Shown: piece by piece, positions 25,065-32,523 of the stretch
How positions within the stretch are numbered: the stretch's first letter is position 1
How the letters are laid out: the number at the start of each line of letters is the position of its first letter
Assembly: GCF_044359855.1 (NCBI RefSeq)
Contig: NZ_CP132291.1
Location: forward strand, 1,178,001 to 1,242,000
Source of the DNA: Rummeliibacillus pycnus_A
GTDB lineage: Bacteria > Bacillota > Bacilli > Bacillales_A > Planococcaceae
Length of the DNA: 64,000 nucleotides
Direction of reading: 5' to 3'
Made by a program: the position numbers and the translations under genes
The notes under the pieces: model-generated
The model's input: the letters and a program-made list of their open reading frames with translations, nothing else
What the model was told of the DNA's origin: nothing
Database searches by the model: none

Positions 25065-26209
25065 CCAGCAACAACCCCTTTCGCAATGATTCCATATAGT
25101 ATTTCTGTTGTCCCCCCCCGAATTGTAAAACCAGGAGAATGTAAAATGGATTCTGCGAGTAAGCGATCCAGTTTACGATCTGCATCTTTTCGTGGATAGG
25201 TTGCTACTAATAAACGTGCAATTTCAGGGATACTTTGCTCAAATTTTGTTCCAATCGCTTTCACTAATGCTGCTGGGATTGCAACTTCCCCACCTTCTTC
25301 AAGTACTTTTGCAACACCGATTGATAAATTTCTTAAACTCCATAATTGTGCAACCAGTTTTGATACCTGGGTTAATCCTTCTATATCATTTTGACGTTTT
25401 AATTCAGCGATTAATTCTTCTAGGAGTGGGAAAGTACTTAAAATTCGTTCAGGACCACTACGTTCGAATGCTAACTCAGCAAGGCCCTGCTTCCATCCGT
25501 TGCCAAGTGTTCCAACAACTCTGTTATCCGGAACGAAAACATTTTCGAAAAATACTTCATTAAAATGATGCTCTCCCGTTAAATATTTAATCGGTACAAT
25601 GCTAACACCTTCTGCATGTAAATCTATAATGAGTTGGCTTAAACCATTATGCTTTTTGACTCCATCAAATGGCTCCGTTCTTACAAGTGTGATCATATAA
25701 TGAGCATCATGAGCATTACTTGTCCATGTTTTCGAACCATTGACAATCCAACCACCATCTACTTTTTCAGCTTTTGTACTTACTGATGCTAGATCTGAAC
25801 CACTATTAGGCTCACTTAAACCAATAGCAAAAAAGCATTCACCATTTGTGATTTTTGGTAAGAAAAACTCTCTTTGCTCTTCTGTACCATAGCGTAAAAG
25901 AAGTGGTCCCGATTGTCGGTCAGCGATCCAATGTGAAGCAACCGGTGCACCTATTGCTAGAAACTCTTCTGTTAAGATGTAACGTTCAATTGAGCTACGT
26001 TCCTGGCCACCATATTTTTGGGGCCACGTCAAACCAATCCAACCTTGTTCACCGATTAACTTAGAAAAAGATGGATTACAACCACTTAACCATGAATCAC
26101 ATTTTGTATTAAATGTTCCTTTTTCAAGCTCCTTTTGCAAAAAAGAACGTACTTCTAAGCGGAATTTTTCTTGCTCTTCTGTAAATTGTACTGTTGGCAA
26201 CTTAACCAT
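25061..26209 (-). CDS. Acyl-CoA dehydrogenase family protein, first of a pair
   Basis: 382-residue dehydrogenase introducing an alpha-beta double bond into an acyl-CoA. The FAD/substrate block is intact: FAIGLSEPNSGSDLAS (127-142) and WIVNGSKTWTSNA (154-166). The C-terminal TIRGGTTEIL lacks the Glu that MCAD has before GT. A Glu in the alternative isovaleryl-CoA dehydrogenase position is present (E249 in LAFERSG), so it is probably the catalytic base. It is first in the run acd-acd-ech-CoA transferase-iclR, with an AAAGGAGGAG site and a perfect palindrome just upstream. Electrons would go to ETF. Confidence 0.92.
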   Translation of the reverse strand: MVKLPTVQFTEEQEKFRLEVRSFLQKELEKGTFNTKCDSWLSGCNPSFSKLIGEQGWIGLTWPQKYGGQERSSIERYILTEEFLAIGAPVASHWIADRQSGPLLLRYGTEEQREFFLPKITNGECFFAIGLSEPNSGSDLASVSTKAEKVDGGWIVNGSKTWTSNAHDAHYMITLVRTEPFDGVKKHNGLSQLIIDLHAEGVSIVPIKYLTGEHHFNEVFFENVFVPDNRVVGTLGNGWKQGLAELAFERSGPERILSTFPLLEELIAELKRQNDIEGLTQVSKLVAQLWSLRNLSIGVAKVLEEGGEVAIPAALVKAIGTKFEQSIPEIARLLVATYPRKDADRKLDRLLAESILHSPGFTIRGGTTEILYGIIAKGVVAG

Positions 26210-26222
26210 TTAGCTCCTCCTT

Positions 26223-26239
26223 TTACCGTTATACGGTAA
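26223..26239. promoter_or_regulatory. Candidate operator (perfect palindrome) of the acyl-CoA operon
   Basis: TTACCGT-TAT-ACGGTAA, a 7-3-7 perfect inverted repeat immediately before the ribosome site of the first dehydrogenase gene. The compact symmetry suits a TetR-, IclR- or GntR-type dimer. A weak promoter, TTGTGC-N17-TAAAAT on the minus strand, lies just upstream. No second copy was noticed in the window. Confidence 0.6.
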
Positions 26240-26440
26240 CTATTATTGTATATGCGTATTTTACCAATAATTTGAGGTTCGCACAATTTATTTTTTCAGA
26301 AAATTCTGAAATAGTTATTTAGAAAAAGTTTATTTTCTTAAGTTAGATTTAGTAAAACCTTAAATGTCCACTTTCTTGAATTCGAAATAATATACTAAAA
26401 TAAATTAATTTCTAATAAATTTTCTTTTCCACCCTAATTG

Positions 26441-26777
26441 AATCAATTTCATAAGTCCATTTTCGGTTTTTAAATACGAACATTTTAAAACATTAACTTT
26501 CCCATATTCAGATTTGTATCTTCCTCTACAGACGGCGTTTTCCACGGGGCTTGGCTTCAATCTCCTCGGGCCAACACGATGTTGGTCACGAAGCCATTGC
26601 CACAGGACGTGGCGTTCTTAGGCTTTGTTCCTAAAAGATGTGCTCCTGCATCGCTTCGCTAGCTTCGTCGCACGAAGGAAATGCGAATGCATTTTCAAGG
26701 ACTCCCCGTCGAAAGCGTTGTAATGACCAAAGTTGGATATCATTACTTTCTATAAACTTTGTATTATGAAATTGATT
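26441..26777. repeat. MITE-like mosaic repeat, copy 4 (337 bp, inverted orientation)
   Basis: The ends AATCAATTTCATAA (26441-26454) and TTATGAAATTGATT (26764-26777) are a perfect 14-bp inverted pair, the same terminal sequence as copy 1. The left flank, down to AAATACGAACATTTT, is the reverse complement of the right arm of copy 1. The core is closed by CGTTTTCCACGGGG (26536-26549) / CCCCGTCGAAAGCG (26704-26717), 12 Watson-Crick pairs of 14. It carries modules shared with copies 1, 2 and 5. It lies between the acyl-CoA ligase and the dehydrogenase operon. Confidence 0.8.
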
Positions 26778-26794
26778 AAACCGGAAAATTTATC

Positions 26795-26834
26795 AAAAAA
26801 AGCATTCACTTGTGTTTTACACACAGTGAATGCT
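26795..26834 (-). terminator. Terminator after the acyl-CoA ligase gene
   Basis: A stem of AGCATTCACT / AGTGAATGCT with an inner TGTGT/ACACA, followed on the minus strand by seven T. It lies 135 bases after the ligase stop, so the ligase is a separate transcript from the dehydrogenase operon. Confidence 0.85.
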
Positions 26835-26968
26835 CTATTTATTCTTCTAATTCATCGTGCAAATTGAAGTAAGGTTTGTTTCATACAAAAGTTGTTTCTC
26901 TTTTTTTATGTTAATAATTTTTCTAAAGCTTTATTGCATTCTAATCCTACAAGTAAATGGCTAATTAC

Positions 26969-28465
26969 TTACCTGTTGCGTAATGAGTTTTTCAATACTT
27001 TCCCGCTAGCATTCCTAGGGAGAGTATCCACCAATTCTATTTCTTCCGGTAATTTATACTTCGCTAATTTCTTAGAACAAAATGCAATAATTTCTCCTTC
27101 AGTTAATAGCTTACCTTCTTTTAATACGACGAAAGCTTTCGGCACTTCTCCATAAATTTCATGAGGAATACCCACAACTGCACCTTCTAATAATTCAGGA
27201 ATTTGATACAACACTTCTTCCACTTCTACTGGATATACATTTTCTCCGCCACGAATAATCATGTCTTTTTTACGGTCTACAATATATAATAATCCGTCCT
27301 CATCAAATCTTCCTAAGTCCCCGCTGTATAACCAGCCATTTTGAATTGTTCGTCTTGTTTCCTCTTCATTTTTCAAATAACCTTTCATAACTTGCGGCCC
27401 TTTTACAACTATTTCTCCGACCTGACCAACTGGTAAGGGTTGACCAAACTCATCTACTACTTGTACTTTTGTCAACGGTAACGGCTCCCCTACAGATCCA
27501 ACTTTTTCAAGTGCATGATGATCTTTTAGCGTAGAAGCAGCTGGTGAATTTTCTGTTTGACCATATAAGTTTTGGACCTTTACTCCCGGATAAAGTGCCT
27601 TTATTTTACGTACTAATTCAAATGGCATTGGAGCAGCGCCATAAGTAAACAAACGGAGATTAGGTAAGTTCAAACTTTCCATCTTTGGTATATTTAATAA
27701 AATATTGTACATAGATGGTACTCCAAAGAAAATAGTAATATTCTCTTTTTCCAACGTATTTATCGTTTGCTCAGGTGAAAATGCCTCCTCGATAACGATC
27801 GTTCCTCCTGCGTAAATAACAGGAATACAAAACACATGACTTGCTGCGCAATGGAATAATGGTGCAATTATATGCATACGATCTTTCGTATTAAGATCCA
27901 TTGCTTGTCCCCAAATTTCTGCAGCTGCACTTACATTGCCCGCTGTAAGCATGACTCCTTTTGGTTTTCCAGTCGTGCCAGAAGTATAAAAAACAACTGT
28001 TGTCGTATCTGCATCGACATCAACTTCTTTATATGAAATCATCTCATCATTCAATACCGCTTCCAGTGTTTCTTGACCACCTACCTGTAAATAATCTTGA
28101 AAATTATTAATAGTCTCAGGTAATTCATTTAATATAGATTCTAAACGGACATCATATATCAGTGCCTTTGCTTCCGAATGATTAAAGATATAGTCAATCT
28201 CTGTTGCAGTTAATTTCGTATTGACTGGCATTACTGTAAAGCCACCGAGTTGGCAAGCATAGTAACATGTTAAAAAATAATCTGAGTTAAGTAAGTACAC
28301 CGCGATTATGTCTTCTTGTTTATAGCCTTTCATTTGAAAATAACCAGCTAATCTTTTTGCTTGCTCGTAAAACTTCGCATAGGTTGTATTTCTACCATTA
28401 AACTGAGTGATCAAATGATTTGGTTGTTCTTTTGCATATAATGCCAATTTTTCTGATACGAACAT
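26969..28465 (-). CDS. Acyl-CoA ligase (AMP-forming, ANL superfamily)
   Basis: Activates a carboxylic acid to its acyl-CoA through an acyl-adenylate. Motif A5/P-loop FYTSGTTGKPKGV, then YGQTENS, the hinge motif YSGDLGRFDEDGLLYIVDRK with the following MIIRGGENVYP, and the C-terminal catalytic Lys in RNASGKVLKN are all present. Length 498 fits medium- or short-chain FadD/MenE-like enzymes. The ATG has an AAGGGGG site. It is transcribed separately but points the same way as the dehydrogenase-crotonase-CoA transferase operon and is the natural first step for it. The acid cannot be identified; aromatic, branched or alicyclic acids are all possible. Confidence 0.92.
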   Translation of the reverse strand: MFVSEKLALYAKEQPNHLITQFNGRNTTYAKFYEQAKRLAGYFQMKGYKQEDIIAVYLLNSDYFLTCYYACQLGGFTVMPVNTKLTATEIDYIFNHSEAKALIYDVRLESILNELPETINNFQDYLQVGGQETLEAVLNDEMISYKEVDVDADTTTVVFYTSGTTGKPKGVMLTAGNVSAAAEIWGQAMDLNTKDRMHIIAPLFHCAASHVFCIPVIYAGGTIVIEEAFSPEQTINTLEKENITIFFGVPSMYNILLNIPKMESLNLPNLRLFTYGAAPMPFELVRKIKALYPGVKVQNLYGQTENSPAASTLKDHHALEKVGSVGEPLPLTKVQVVDEFGQPLPVGQVGEIVVKGPQVMKGYLKNEEETRRTIQNGWLYSGDLGRFDEDGLLYIVDRKKDMIIRGGENVYPVEVEEVLYQIPELLEGAVVGIPHEIYGEVPKAFVVLKEGKLLTEGEIIAFCSKKLAKYKLPEEIELVDTLPRNASGKVLKNSLRNR

Positions 28466-28591
28466 CTTTAAATCCCCCTTTGTGTATTTTTCATAAATTA
28501 CTTCACTACATTTCTTTATTTTCTATTTTGAAACTATTATATTTATGAGTTTTACTTAGTATGCTATTTTTCCTGAAAGTTTTATTTTGTA

Positions 28592-28632
28592 GAAAAAAAT
28601 TAACTCCACCTATTTTTAGTAGGTGAAGTTAT
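28592..28632 (-). terminator. Terminator after the Gly-rich protein gene
   Basis: TAACTCCACCTA / TAGGTGAAGTTA, 12 bp with one wobble and a 9-base loop, followed on the minus strand by AATTTTTTT. It sits in the 303-base gap between the ligase start and the next gene, where I see nothing else. Confidence 0.8.
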
Positions 28633-28768
28633 AATAGTACGGACGCTGTTTATGTTGCATTCACACAATAGATTTCATTGTATGATTAAACTTAGATGTT
28701 AAATTTATCGAAACTTTTCTAAATTAGGGATATTACATATTAAATACTTAAGGAAAATCTCCTGCTAC

Positions 28769-29068
28769 TTACCATAAAAATGCTGAAGCTAAACCAATTC
28801 CAATAATTGTACCAAGTGCTATACCAATACCGAATGCAGCAACACGACGTCTACGGAAACCAAAAAACGGTGTATTGAAACCGAATCCCGGTCCGCCTAA
28901 CCCAAATCCTAAACCATAGCCTCCCATATTTCCACGCGGGCGAATCCAGACCATATCGCGATCAACACGTGTAATCTCTCCCACATGAACACTACCATCC
29001 CTACATCTAATTCTCACCACTTTTCCATGATGTTGACAACATAAATTATATACATTAGACGGATTCAT
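28769..29068 (-). CDS. Small SH3/Sm-like protein with Gly-rich and membrane tail
   Basis: 99 residues, family not recognised. Residues 5-45 (VYNLCCQHHGKVVRIRCRDG, then VHVGEITRVDRDMVWIRP) look like a compact beta-barrel of the SH3/Sm type. Residues 46-70 are almost only Gly, Phe, Pro and Tyr. A basic RRRR patch follows, then one hydrophobic span (about 77-98). The layout, a small Cys-containing domain plus a GGFGFG-like segment, recalls spore-coat or envelope proteins of Bacillales. The frame extends to an ATG at 29101, but the ATG at 29068 has a very strong GGAGGGGGG site 6-7 bases upstream. Monocistronic, with its own terminator. Confidence 0.7.
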   Translation of the reverse strand: MNPSNVYNLCCQHHGKVVRIRCRDGSVHVGEITRVDRDMVWIRPRGNMGGYGLGFGLGGPGFGFNTPFFGFRRRRVAAFGIGIALGTIIGIGLASAFLW

Positions 29069-29239
29069 TATTATCCCCCCTCCATATTTTTTTACATACA
29101 AGTATGCCTTGCTATTATATGAAGTGAATCATACTGCCAAATGGACAACGGTCTAGACATCTAAAAGTTGTTATACAACTTATTTTTCAAAAACAAAGTG
29201 CTTACTGCTACATATGATACAAATAAAAGGTTAAAAGGG

Positions 29240-30091
29240 ATGAGGTATTTGTCAGTTATTCAAACTCAAAAGTGGCTTTATGATTTTGTAGATCGATGTA
29301 AGGAAAAATCAATTATGGATATGGCATCTATACAATGTGAAATCCTCTGTAATCCTTTAAAAAAGGTATTTCCGAAAGTAAATCCTCAAGCTATGCAATA
29401 TGAACTTTTAAATCATGGATTATTCGAGCCTTATGAATGGTTTAAAACCGAAGCAATTGTAAAAGAAATGGAAAAACAAAACATTTGGAAAATAATCGAA
29501 AAAGAATATCAATATTTAAGTAAATTGTGGAATGGACCTAATGTACCAATCTATATTTTCCCAATAAAAAAAGGAATGTTAGGGTTCCGTAAGCATTTGC
29601 GTAAAAACGGCGTTGCATATAAGGAAGCTATTTTTCTATTTTTATCGACCGAGCTCTCAAAAGAAGAAGTAAAGGCAATGTTAGCACATGAATACAACCA
29701 TGTTTGTCGGATAAATCATATTAAATTAGCTCCGGATAGAACACCTCTTAAGGATTCACTCATTATTGAAGGTCTTGGGGAGTATGCAGTAAAGGAATTG
29801 CATGGAGAAAAGTTGTTAGCACCATGGACAAATCTTTATCCATTTGATAAGGCTGTAGATATTTGGAAACGCCACTTTTTACCATCATTAAATATGATGG
29901 GAGTAAAAAATCACCAACCATATTTGTATGGCCAAAAAGGCAGCCCGTTTCCAAAATGGATCGGGTATTATATTGGTTATCAAATTGTTAATAGCTATCA
30001 GGAAAAGAATGGTCCTTTTAAGAATAACGAGTTATATAAAATATCAACAGATACTTTTATTAATGGCTCTAAATTCCCTACAAAGGAATGA
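29240..30091 (+). CDS. Putative zinc metalloprotease, YjaZ/DUF2268-like
   Basis: Contains HEYNH (in AMLAHEYNHVCRI), a gluzincin-type HExxH zinc motif, followed about 30 residues on by IIEGLGEYAVKE, which supplies the likely third ligand Glu. This arrangement is that of DUF2268 proteins such as B. subtilis YjaZ. No signal peptide is visible. The frame is open from a TTG at 29168 without a ribosome site. The ATG at 29240 (MRYLSVIQTQKWL, 283 residues) has AAAAGG about 9 bases upstream and was chosen, with moderate confidence. It stands alone between the Gly-rich gene (divergent) and a methyltransferase gene (convergent). Natural substrate unknown. Confidence 0.78.
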   Translation: MRYLSVIQTQKWLYDFVDRCKEKSIMDMASIQCEILCNPLKKVFPKVNPQAMQYELLNHGLFEPYEWFKTEAIVKEMEKQNIWKIIEKEYQYLSKLWNGPNVPIYIFPIKKGMLGFRKHLRKNGVAYKEAIFLFLSTELSKEEVKAMLAHEYNHVCRINHIKLAPDRTPLKDSLIIEGLGEYAVKELHGEKLLAPWTNLYPFDKAVDIWKRHFLPSLNMMGVKNHQPYLYGQKGSPFPKWIGYYIGYQIVNSYQEKNGPFKNNELYKISTDTFINGSKFPTKE

Positions 30092-30112
30092 ACCATTCAA
30101 TATTTCTGAACA

Positions 30113-30820
30113 TCAAGTTAGGTGACATTTAAATACACGGTATCTAATGAGATGCCCATTTTGCTCGATAAATTGATTATGTTTTTCCCACAAATCGTAT
30201 AAGTCAATCGAAATGTTGTCCGACATATCCATATCATCAATATCACTAGGAATTAGTACGGATGGAATTCTCAGCTTATCAATTTTTGTAAAGCCTTTTA
30301 GCTGCAAATGGAAGATCCACTCATCTTCGTTTAAAATTTTATTAATACCATAGAGATTGCTTACCTTTTCTTGTAAATCTTCAGACAAGGTTTGTTCTGC
30401 TGTCATTTCAATCATCATCATGCTACCATCTTCTTTTAATACTCTCGATAGCTCAGATAAAGTTTTATCAATATCAGTAAATGAAATAACTGATTCAGAA
30501 ACAATTAAATCAAAAGAATGATCCTCAAAACTCAAATCTTGTATATCTCCTAAAATTACTTTGATATCAAGTTCATCATTTTCAAATCGCTTTTTCGCTT
30601 TTTCAATCATGATTGGATTAATATCTATGGCTGTTACTTTGCAGCCAAAGTGATTCGCTAAAAAAGCCGCGGTTTGTCCGGTGCCACATCCTATATCAAG
30701 AACATGATGATTAGGCTGGATCAATTCTTTTTCAAAAATTTCAATAGTAAGAGGAAACCCGCCTGGATGTGCCCCGCCAATTCCAAAATAGGCCAATAAA
30801 TCTAAATAGCTGTTTGACAT
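30113..30820 (-). CDS. Class I SAM-dependent methyltransferase
   Basis: 235 residues with a clear Rossmann methyltransferase core: motif I VLDIGCGTGQTA (about 39-50), the acidic residue after strand 2 (VTAIDINPIMIEKA) and motif IV (LIVSESVISF). It resembles UbiE/SAM-type small-molecule methyltransferases; the N-terminus YFGIGGAHPGGFPLT may bind substrate. The substrate cannot be inferred. The ATG has GGGAAGGG upstream. The 3' end converges on the metalloprotease gene with 21 bases between them and no visible terminator. Confidence 0.85.
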   Translation of the reverse strand: MSNSYLDLLAYFGIGGAHPGGFPLTIEIFEKELIQPNHHVLDIGCGTGQTAAFLANHFGCKVTAIDINPIMIEKAKKRFENDELDIKVILGDIQDLSFEDHSFDLIVSESVISFTDIDKTLSELSRVLKEDGSMMMIEMTAEQTLSEDLQEKVSNLYGINKILNEDEWIFHLQLKGFTKIDKLRIPSVLIPSDIDDMDMSDNISIDLYDLWEKHNQFIEQNGHLIRYRVFKCHLT

Positions 30821-30938
30821 TAATTATTCCCTTCCCTCTATTTTTATTTCTATTGTATGCATGCTACAGATTGGTATCGATAGGCAATGAACCTTAAGTT
30901 AATTGTTTAATTACATGATCCTATCAGTATATATCCAT

Positions 30939-30980
30939 AAAAAAGAATTCATCTAGAATATCTCTAGATGAATTCTTTTT
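30939..30980. terminator. Terminator after czcD
   Basis: A near-perfect 18-bp stem (30940-30957 with 30963-30980) of AAAAAGAATTCATCTAGA type with a 5-base loop and A/T ends on both sides, so it can act in both directions. It ends the czrA-czcD transcript. Confidence 0.92.
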
Positions 30981-30999
30981 CAATACTATTATAAATGAA

Positions 31000-31953
31000 T
31001 TAATGTTCATGATGATGCTCGTGCTTTGAATCTAAATTACATAAAATTGTATTTTCATGTTTATGAGAATCCATCTCAAGCTGGACTGTCATATGACCAA
31101 TACCTAAATGATGTAATTTATGCTCGAGTACTTGAAGAATATCTTGACTCTCTTTTATAGTTAATGAGCCATCAACGACAAGATGACAAGAAAGAGCATT
31201 TTGCCCACTTGTAATCGTCCATATGTGTAAATCATGTAAGTCAGTAATCCCATCTGATTCACGTAATGTACGAATAATATCGTCCATTTCTACATTAGAA
31301 GGCGTACCTTCCATTAGTACATGAACTGAATCTCTTGTAACTCGCCATCCACTCATTAATACCAGTACCGCAACAATGATACTTGCTAATGGATCAGCCC
31401 ATTCCCAGCCAAAGAACATGATGAATAATGCTGCTAAAATAGCTCCAACAGAACCAAGCATATCGCTAATTACATGTAAAAAAGCTGCACGCATATTCAA
31501 ATTATCATGTGTATCACCACCACGCATTAATATCCAAGCCACTAGAATATTCACTAATAGTCCTATGACGGCAATAATCAACATCCCATTTGAAGCTATC
31601 TCCGGAGGATTTGCGAAACGTTGAATTGCTTCGATAAAAATGAAAATAGCAATCAAAATTAATGTCACACCATTTAAAACCGCAGCTAAAATTTCAAATC
31701 GTTTGTAACCATACGTATTTTGGTAACTCGCTACCCTTTCACTGATAGAAAATGCGAATACACCAATTCCAAGAGAAATCGAATCACTTATCATATGTCC
31801 AGCATCTGATAATAACGCTAAACTATTTGTGACGTATCCTCCAATCACCTCAACTATCATATAAGCTGTAATGATGATAAATGCTATAAGTAATGTTTTC
31901 TTGTTTGCGCCATGTGTATGATCATGGCTATGCCCCTCATGTGAATGCCCCAT
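31000..31953 (-). CDS. czcD: Cation diffusion facilitator, zinc/cadmium/cobalt efflux
   Basis: Membrane antiporter of the CDF family that expels divalent metals in exchange for protons. It has six membrane spans (residues 20-210). The transport-site residues are seen in SLALLSDAGHMISDSI and AAFLHVISDMLGS (HxxxD and DxxxD pattern). A cytoplasmic C-terminal domain covers 215-295. Histidine-rich ends, HSHEGHSHDHTHG at the start and KHEHHHEH at the stop, are typical of zinc transporters. Length 317 matches B. subtilis CzcD. It lies 15 bases after the czrA-like repressor gene and ends at a strong terminator. Confidence 0.94.
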   Translation of the reverse strand: MGHSHEGHSHDHTHGANKKTLLIAFIIITAYMIVEVIGGYVTNSLALLSDAGHMISDSISLGIGVFAFSISERVASYQNTYGYKRFEILAAVLNGVTLILIAIFIFIEAIQRFANPPEIASNGMLIIAVIGLLVNILVAWILMRGGDTHDNLNMRAAFLHVISDMLGSVGAILAALFIMFFGWEWADPLASIIVAVLVLMSGWRVTRDSVHVLMEGTPSNVEMDDIIRTLRESDGITDLHDLHIWTITSGQNALSCHLVVDGSLTIKESQDILQVLEHKLHHLGIGHMTVQLEMDSHKHENTILCNLDSKHEHHHEH

Positions 31954-31968
31954 AAACTACTTCACTCC

Positions 31969-32289
31969 CTAATTATGTTTTGCATGATCAATAGTTTGCT
32001 GCAGGATTGCCATGACATGCTCATCATCTTGTGAATAATAAAGAGTCGTTCCTTCACGACGAAATTTTACTAATCTTAAATTTTTTAAAAAACTCAATTG
32101 ATGAGACACAGTAGATTGCTTTAAATTTAATGTTTCACCTATCTCATTTACTGAATGCTCTCTTTTACTTAATAAATTTAAAATCCGAATACGAGTAGGA
32201 TCGCTAATAGCTTTAAATGTTTGTGAAACTAGAAATAATATTTCTTCATCTAAGTCTTCTGGTTCAAACGGTATTTTTTTTTCGCTCAA
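31969..32289 (-). CDS. czrA: ArsR/SmtB-family metal-sensing repressor, CzrA-like
   Basis: Zinc/cobalt-sensing repressor. The winged helix contains NEIGETLNLKQSTVSHQLSFL. The alpha5 metal site is fully conserved: D89, H91, H102 and H105 follow the D-x-H-x10-H-x2-H spacing of Staphylococcus CzrA, so Zn2+/Co2+ is the likely inducer. The frame extends to a GTG at 32316, but AAAGGAG at about 32302-32308 lies after that GTG and 8 bases before the TTG at 32289, giving 106 residues. First gene of the czrA-czcD operon, with a palindromic operator at its own transcription start. Confidence 0.92.
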   Translation of the reverse strand: MSEKKIPFEPEDLDEEILFLVSQTFKAISDPTRIRILNLLSKREHSVNEIGETLNLKQSTVSHQLSFLKNLRLVKFRREGTTLYYSQDDEHVMAILQQTIDHAKHN

Positions 32290-32329
32290 AACAAAGGCTC
32301 CTTTCAAAAAATTCACAGTACTAAATTAG

Positions 32330-32351
32330 TATATGATTATCTATTCATATA
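32330..32351. promoter_or_regulatory. CzrA operator candidate
   Basis: A 22-bp imperfect palindrome, TATATGATTA-TC-TATTCATATA, 9 of 10 paired positions symmetric. It has the TATATGA...TCATATA character of SmtB/CzrA operators. It begins right after the -10 box, at the predicted start of transcription. Confidence 0.65.
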
Positions 32352-32356
32352 TACAT

Positions 32357-32386
32357 ATTATATGTGCTTCATTAAAAAAAAGTCAA
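32357..32386 (-). promoter_or_regulatory. czrA-czcD promoter
   Basis: Minus strand -35 TTGACT (32386-32381), 18-base spacer and -10 TATAAT (32362-32357). Transcription would start near 32350, inside the operator. Confidence 0.75.
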
Positions 32387-32471
32387 AATTAATACTTAAT
32401 AAAGTGCAATTGAATCAAATTCAAATGCAAAATTCATATAAAATATCCCCAATTCTTGTTATCCAATATAA

Positions 32472-32523
32472 ATAAAATCCAAGCAATCAATGATTATTCT
32501 TCATCATTGATTGCTTGGATTTT
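32472..32523 (-). terminator. Terminator overlapping the end of recO
   Basis: A perfect 20-bp stem (32474-32493 with 32504-32523). The upstream arm lies inside the last recO codons and the stop codon is in the loop. On the minus strand it ends in GGATTTTATT. Confidence 0.9.

Noticed and set aside
30113..30820. Ubiquinone/menaquinone methyltransferase UbiE/MenG
   Set aside because: The fold matches, but the UbiE signature motifs are not seen and the gene is not near quinone genes, so only a general methyltransferase call is supported.
13961..32493. Prophage or integrative element
   Set aside because: No integrase, phage genes, tRNA target or attachment-site repeats; the modules look independently acquired.
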